Source: Rhizophagus irregularis (Eukaryota; Glomeromycota; Glomeromycetes; Glomerales; Glomeraceae). From it: DNA of 64,000 nt. The notes beneath the pieces are model-generated. The model was not told the DNA's origin. It did no database searches and saw only the letters and a program-made list of their open reading frames with translations. Below, piece after piece: positions 61,652 through 64,000 of the stretch. A program made the position numbers and the translations under genes. Where the stretch lies: the NCBI RefSeq assembly GCF_026210795.1, contig NC_089454.1, positions 1,674,001 through 1,738,000 on the forward strand, written 5' to 3'. Each line of letters opens with the position of its first letter. Position 1 is the first letter of the stretch.

Positions 61652-63920
61652 TTAATGAACAATAACGACCATGCCTTCCATTTCAGGATTGTTTAATAGT
61701 TCGTTGTTAAGAGCTTCCTCTTCTTCGAACATACTCAAACTACCAACACGTGCCATTCCCATCTTTCTACGATGTTTAAGACATTGTTTATACATAGTCC
61801 AAACAGCTGAATTAGCAAGTAGTCCCTGACGTAAATGTGAAAGATAAGTATAGAAATCGCAAACAGCAACAACGCGATCTCTACAGAATCGATCAAGAGG
61901 AATCCATCCAGGGGTTCCAGTTACAGAGAATCTTGATGTTCGTGAAGATGACATTGTTGTAGCTGATGGTGGTACAACTGCATCAGGTCCAGAAAGTCTC
62001 ATACGGAAATCACAACTTCTTAAATGACCACAAAGGCCACATTTAACTTTTGGGGATGGCGGAGGTTCTTGATAACTATTTTGCCGTGTAATTGACGTAT
62101 TGCTAATTTGACTGGACATTGGTGTAGAATTCGAAGAATTGAAATATATAGTTTGAATTTCGCATTGATTCTTCATAATGGCATCTAATAAGCGTCTCTT
62201 GTAGAAAGGTGATTTCCAGCCACTGCTTCCTTCAAAAAGACAAGGTTGAATATCTTCAACCATACAACGTTTCATAAATGCATGAGTAGGCGTAGAATTT
62301 GTAGGAACAGGAGAAGTTACAAATGATTTAACATATTCTTGGAATTCTTCAAACACAACTCCATCAATATATACGCGTCTACCCTTTTGCATGTATTCAT
62401 CAACAGAAGCAGTAGAGAAAATACTAGGCGACATATGTCCAAAGTTTCCAAATATTCTGCTAGAACGAGGACTGTTTACAGGGGAATTTGACATTAAGCT
62501 CCTCCTTATGACAGAATTTCTGTTTAATCCACTAGTTGGAGTTGGCGCTGTTTGTCGTTGTTTTGTTGTATCCAGATGAACCAATAATAATTTCAACTCT
62601 CTTAAGCGGTCTTGTCTAGTTCCCGAAGATTTGATAGAGGCTTCTAATTTACCTTTAAATTCTCTATTTAACATTTCTAGTTCTTCATGGGTATTAGCTT
62701 CATCAAATACCATTTGATTTACTTTATCAAACATTGCATTTATCCAATCATCGATTTCTTGTTCTAAACTCTCCTTACTAACTTGAAGTTGAGCACGAAG
62801 AGTTTGTTCCTCCGAAAGAGATATAGCAAGAGCTGAAAGATCTCGTTTAAGATAAGCACGTTCTTCAATATGTTGATCAACTTGCGCAAGTAATGTATTA
62901 CAATTTGGACAAAGATTTGCTGTTTGAGATAAATCAGGAACAGGTCCCTGTGGAGGAAGATGATCATGAATATGCGTGTCAAGCTCATCATCTGATTCCT
63001 CTTCTTCCTGATCTGTTTCTTCTTCTTCACGTTCTGTTCGATCGTCAATGTCTTCTGGTTCATCATGTACATAATTATTAATTAACGTTTTATTGTTAGA
63101 CATTGCAAAGTCTGCGCGTCGACGATGTTCCAATTCTTCTTCATCATCAATATTATCATAATTAATTGAAGTTTGGTAAGTATCATCAATTTCTTCAGGG
63201 TCATGAGGATCAGGATAATCTGCAATGTCTTCATCTCCATCTAAATCAACATCATCAAGACTGACAGAAAATTCGCTGCAGACAGACTCTCTTCTTGAGA
63301 TATTATTATCATCGTCTGGTTTCTGTTGAGAATTATTATTATTATTATCATTATTATCATTATCATTATCGTTTGCAGGATTTTGTTCATCATTTATTCT
63401 ATCAGATTCGTAATCGTCGTTAAATGGTTGAATTTTTGAATCACGCCTCATTGAGACGAATGAGTGCTGTTTTTTATATTCTTTAGAAGTAACTTTATTA
63501 TTATTTTGAGCGTTTTTTAAATAGTTTAGGCATAATTTAATACTATCTAAAAATTGTCCTTCTAAATCGTTCGATTCAACCGCAGTAGCATTATCATCAT
63601 CATCTTTGCTATTATCATCATCGTCATCAAGATTTTGAGCTCTAAATGTTTCTACAGTTCTTGCCAATACAATTATTGCCTCTCGAGCTCCAAATTCGAG
63701 TCTGCTAATCTTTGTTTTCAAATTATGAACATACTCATCTTTCTCACCAAGTTCTTGAAGCAATTGGTCACGTTCTTGTTCATGAGATTCGTTTATAACC
63801 TGGTTCAAAAATAAAAATAATGTTAACTAAAGATTTTATTATCAAATTTTAATTTATCAAATTATCATGCCCGATCATATTATCATCCGCTGGCGAAGTT
63901 TGTTGAACTTCTACAACCAT
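61652..63920 (-). CDS. Sec2-like Rab guanine-nucleotide exchange factor
   Basis: One large exon (63799-61652, about 715 residues) starts at an AG acceptor (AACCAG|GTT); the first exon is upstream. The candidate ATG at 63920 (MVVEVQQTSPADDNMI) has no good GT donor before its stop, so the true 5' end may lie there or outside the window. Order: coiled coil (1-60), very acidic Asp/Asn/Glu-rich region (60-290), a CPNC pair near 300, and a coiled coil (about 310-395) with LEQEIDDWINAMFDKVNQMV like the Sec2/Rabin GEF helix. A C-terminal Rab3GEF-type region follows: FMKRCMVEDIQPCLF, CGLCGHL…C, VAVCDFYTYLSHLRQGLL. Sec2 activates the Rab Sec4 on secretory vesicles in polarised growth. Confidence 0.75.
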
Positions 63921-64000
63921 CGTTGCAGCATAGATTGATATATTGATTCAACTGATACTCTATGCTAAAAAGATTGTTTCAAATAAAAAAACGCATATTC

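Noticed and set aside
62764-63072. Shifted frame in the Sec2-like gene
   Set aside because: Shadow of the acidic coding region, no start context and no domain.
63445-63465. CCTCATTGAGACGAAT resembling the GTCTYATNRAGAC module
   Set aside because: Lies in the coding exon of the Sec2-like gene, lacks the neighbouring blocks of the module, and is probably chance.

Overview
This is a eukaryotic nuclear window, very AT-rich, with short GT-AG introns of about 45 to 330 bp. Gene content (Sec2-like RabGEF, STI1, Yak1, GT49, a BK-type channel), Q/N/S-rich tails and extreme transposon load fit an arbuscular mycorrhizal fungus of the Rhizophagus type (Glomeromycota). The organism is an inference; there is no species-specific marker.

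Layout. 1-31 kb is almost wholly mobile DNA, stacked several layers deep. It starts with small inverted-repeat elements in a decayed DDE-like gene (1.7-3.7 kb). A hAT-type element (3845-9193, 8-bp target duplication) is split by a 4.76-kb MULE (4096-8858, 9-bp duplication). Pogo-type elements with CAGTCAAC ends follow (10031-11744, 12353-15520, a remnant ending at 23346, and 25505-30761 with a decayed transposase). Inside them sit a solo LTR, a LINE tail, three copies of a long tRNA-like SINE, and several hAT-type elements. 32.3-38 kb is a genic island: a minus-strand BK-like potassium channel (11 exons, 1010 aa) divergent from a plus-strand GT49 glycosyltransferase (5 exons, 445 aa). 38-53 kb is repeat-rich again. 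It holds tandem exon-intron arrays (42.2-45.1 kb), a fourth hAT-like array element, and a pogo/Tigger element with a broken transposase (48239-50599). 53.2-64 kb is the second genic island: Yak1-type DYRK kinase (plus, 7 exons, 1257 aa), the Hsp70/Hsp90 co-chaperone STI1 (minus, 11 exons, 561 aa) with a heat-shock element upstream, and a Sec2-like Rab exchange factor (minus, 5' end unresolved).

Most interesting signals: (1) four hAT-like elements with unrelated ends carry tandem arrays of the same TTGCGAAA/TTTCGCAA core; (2) a SINE and a LINE are stacked at one 16-17 bp site inside pogo-like elements, and the same site is used again at a second locus; (3) the MULE carries promoter, first exon and first intron inside both terminal repeats, feeding two convergent genes; (4) both pogo transposases end in a PCNA-binding (PIP) motif and share an in-frame TGA; (5) small genes are built of tandemly duplicated exon-intron units; (6) the BK-like channel has a TVGYLSD filter instead of TVGYGD. 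All joins, target duplications and exon phases were read by eye; none was checked by alignment software.
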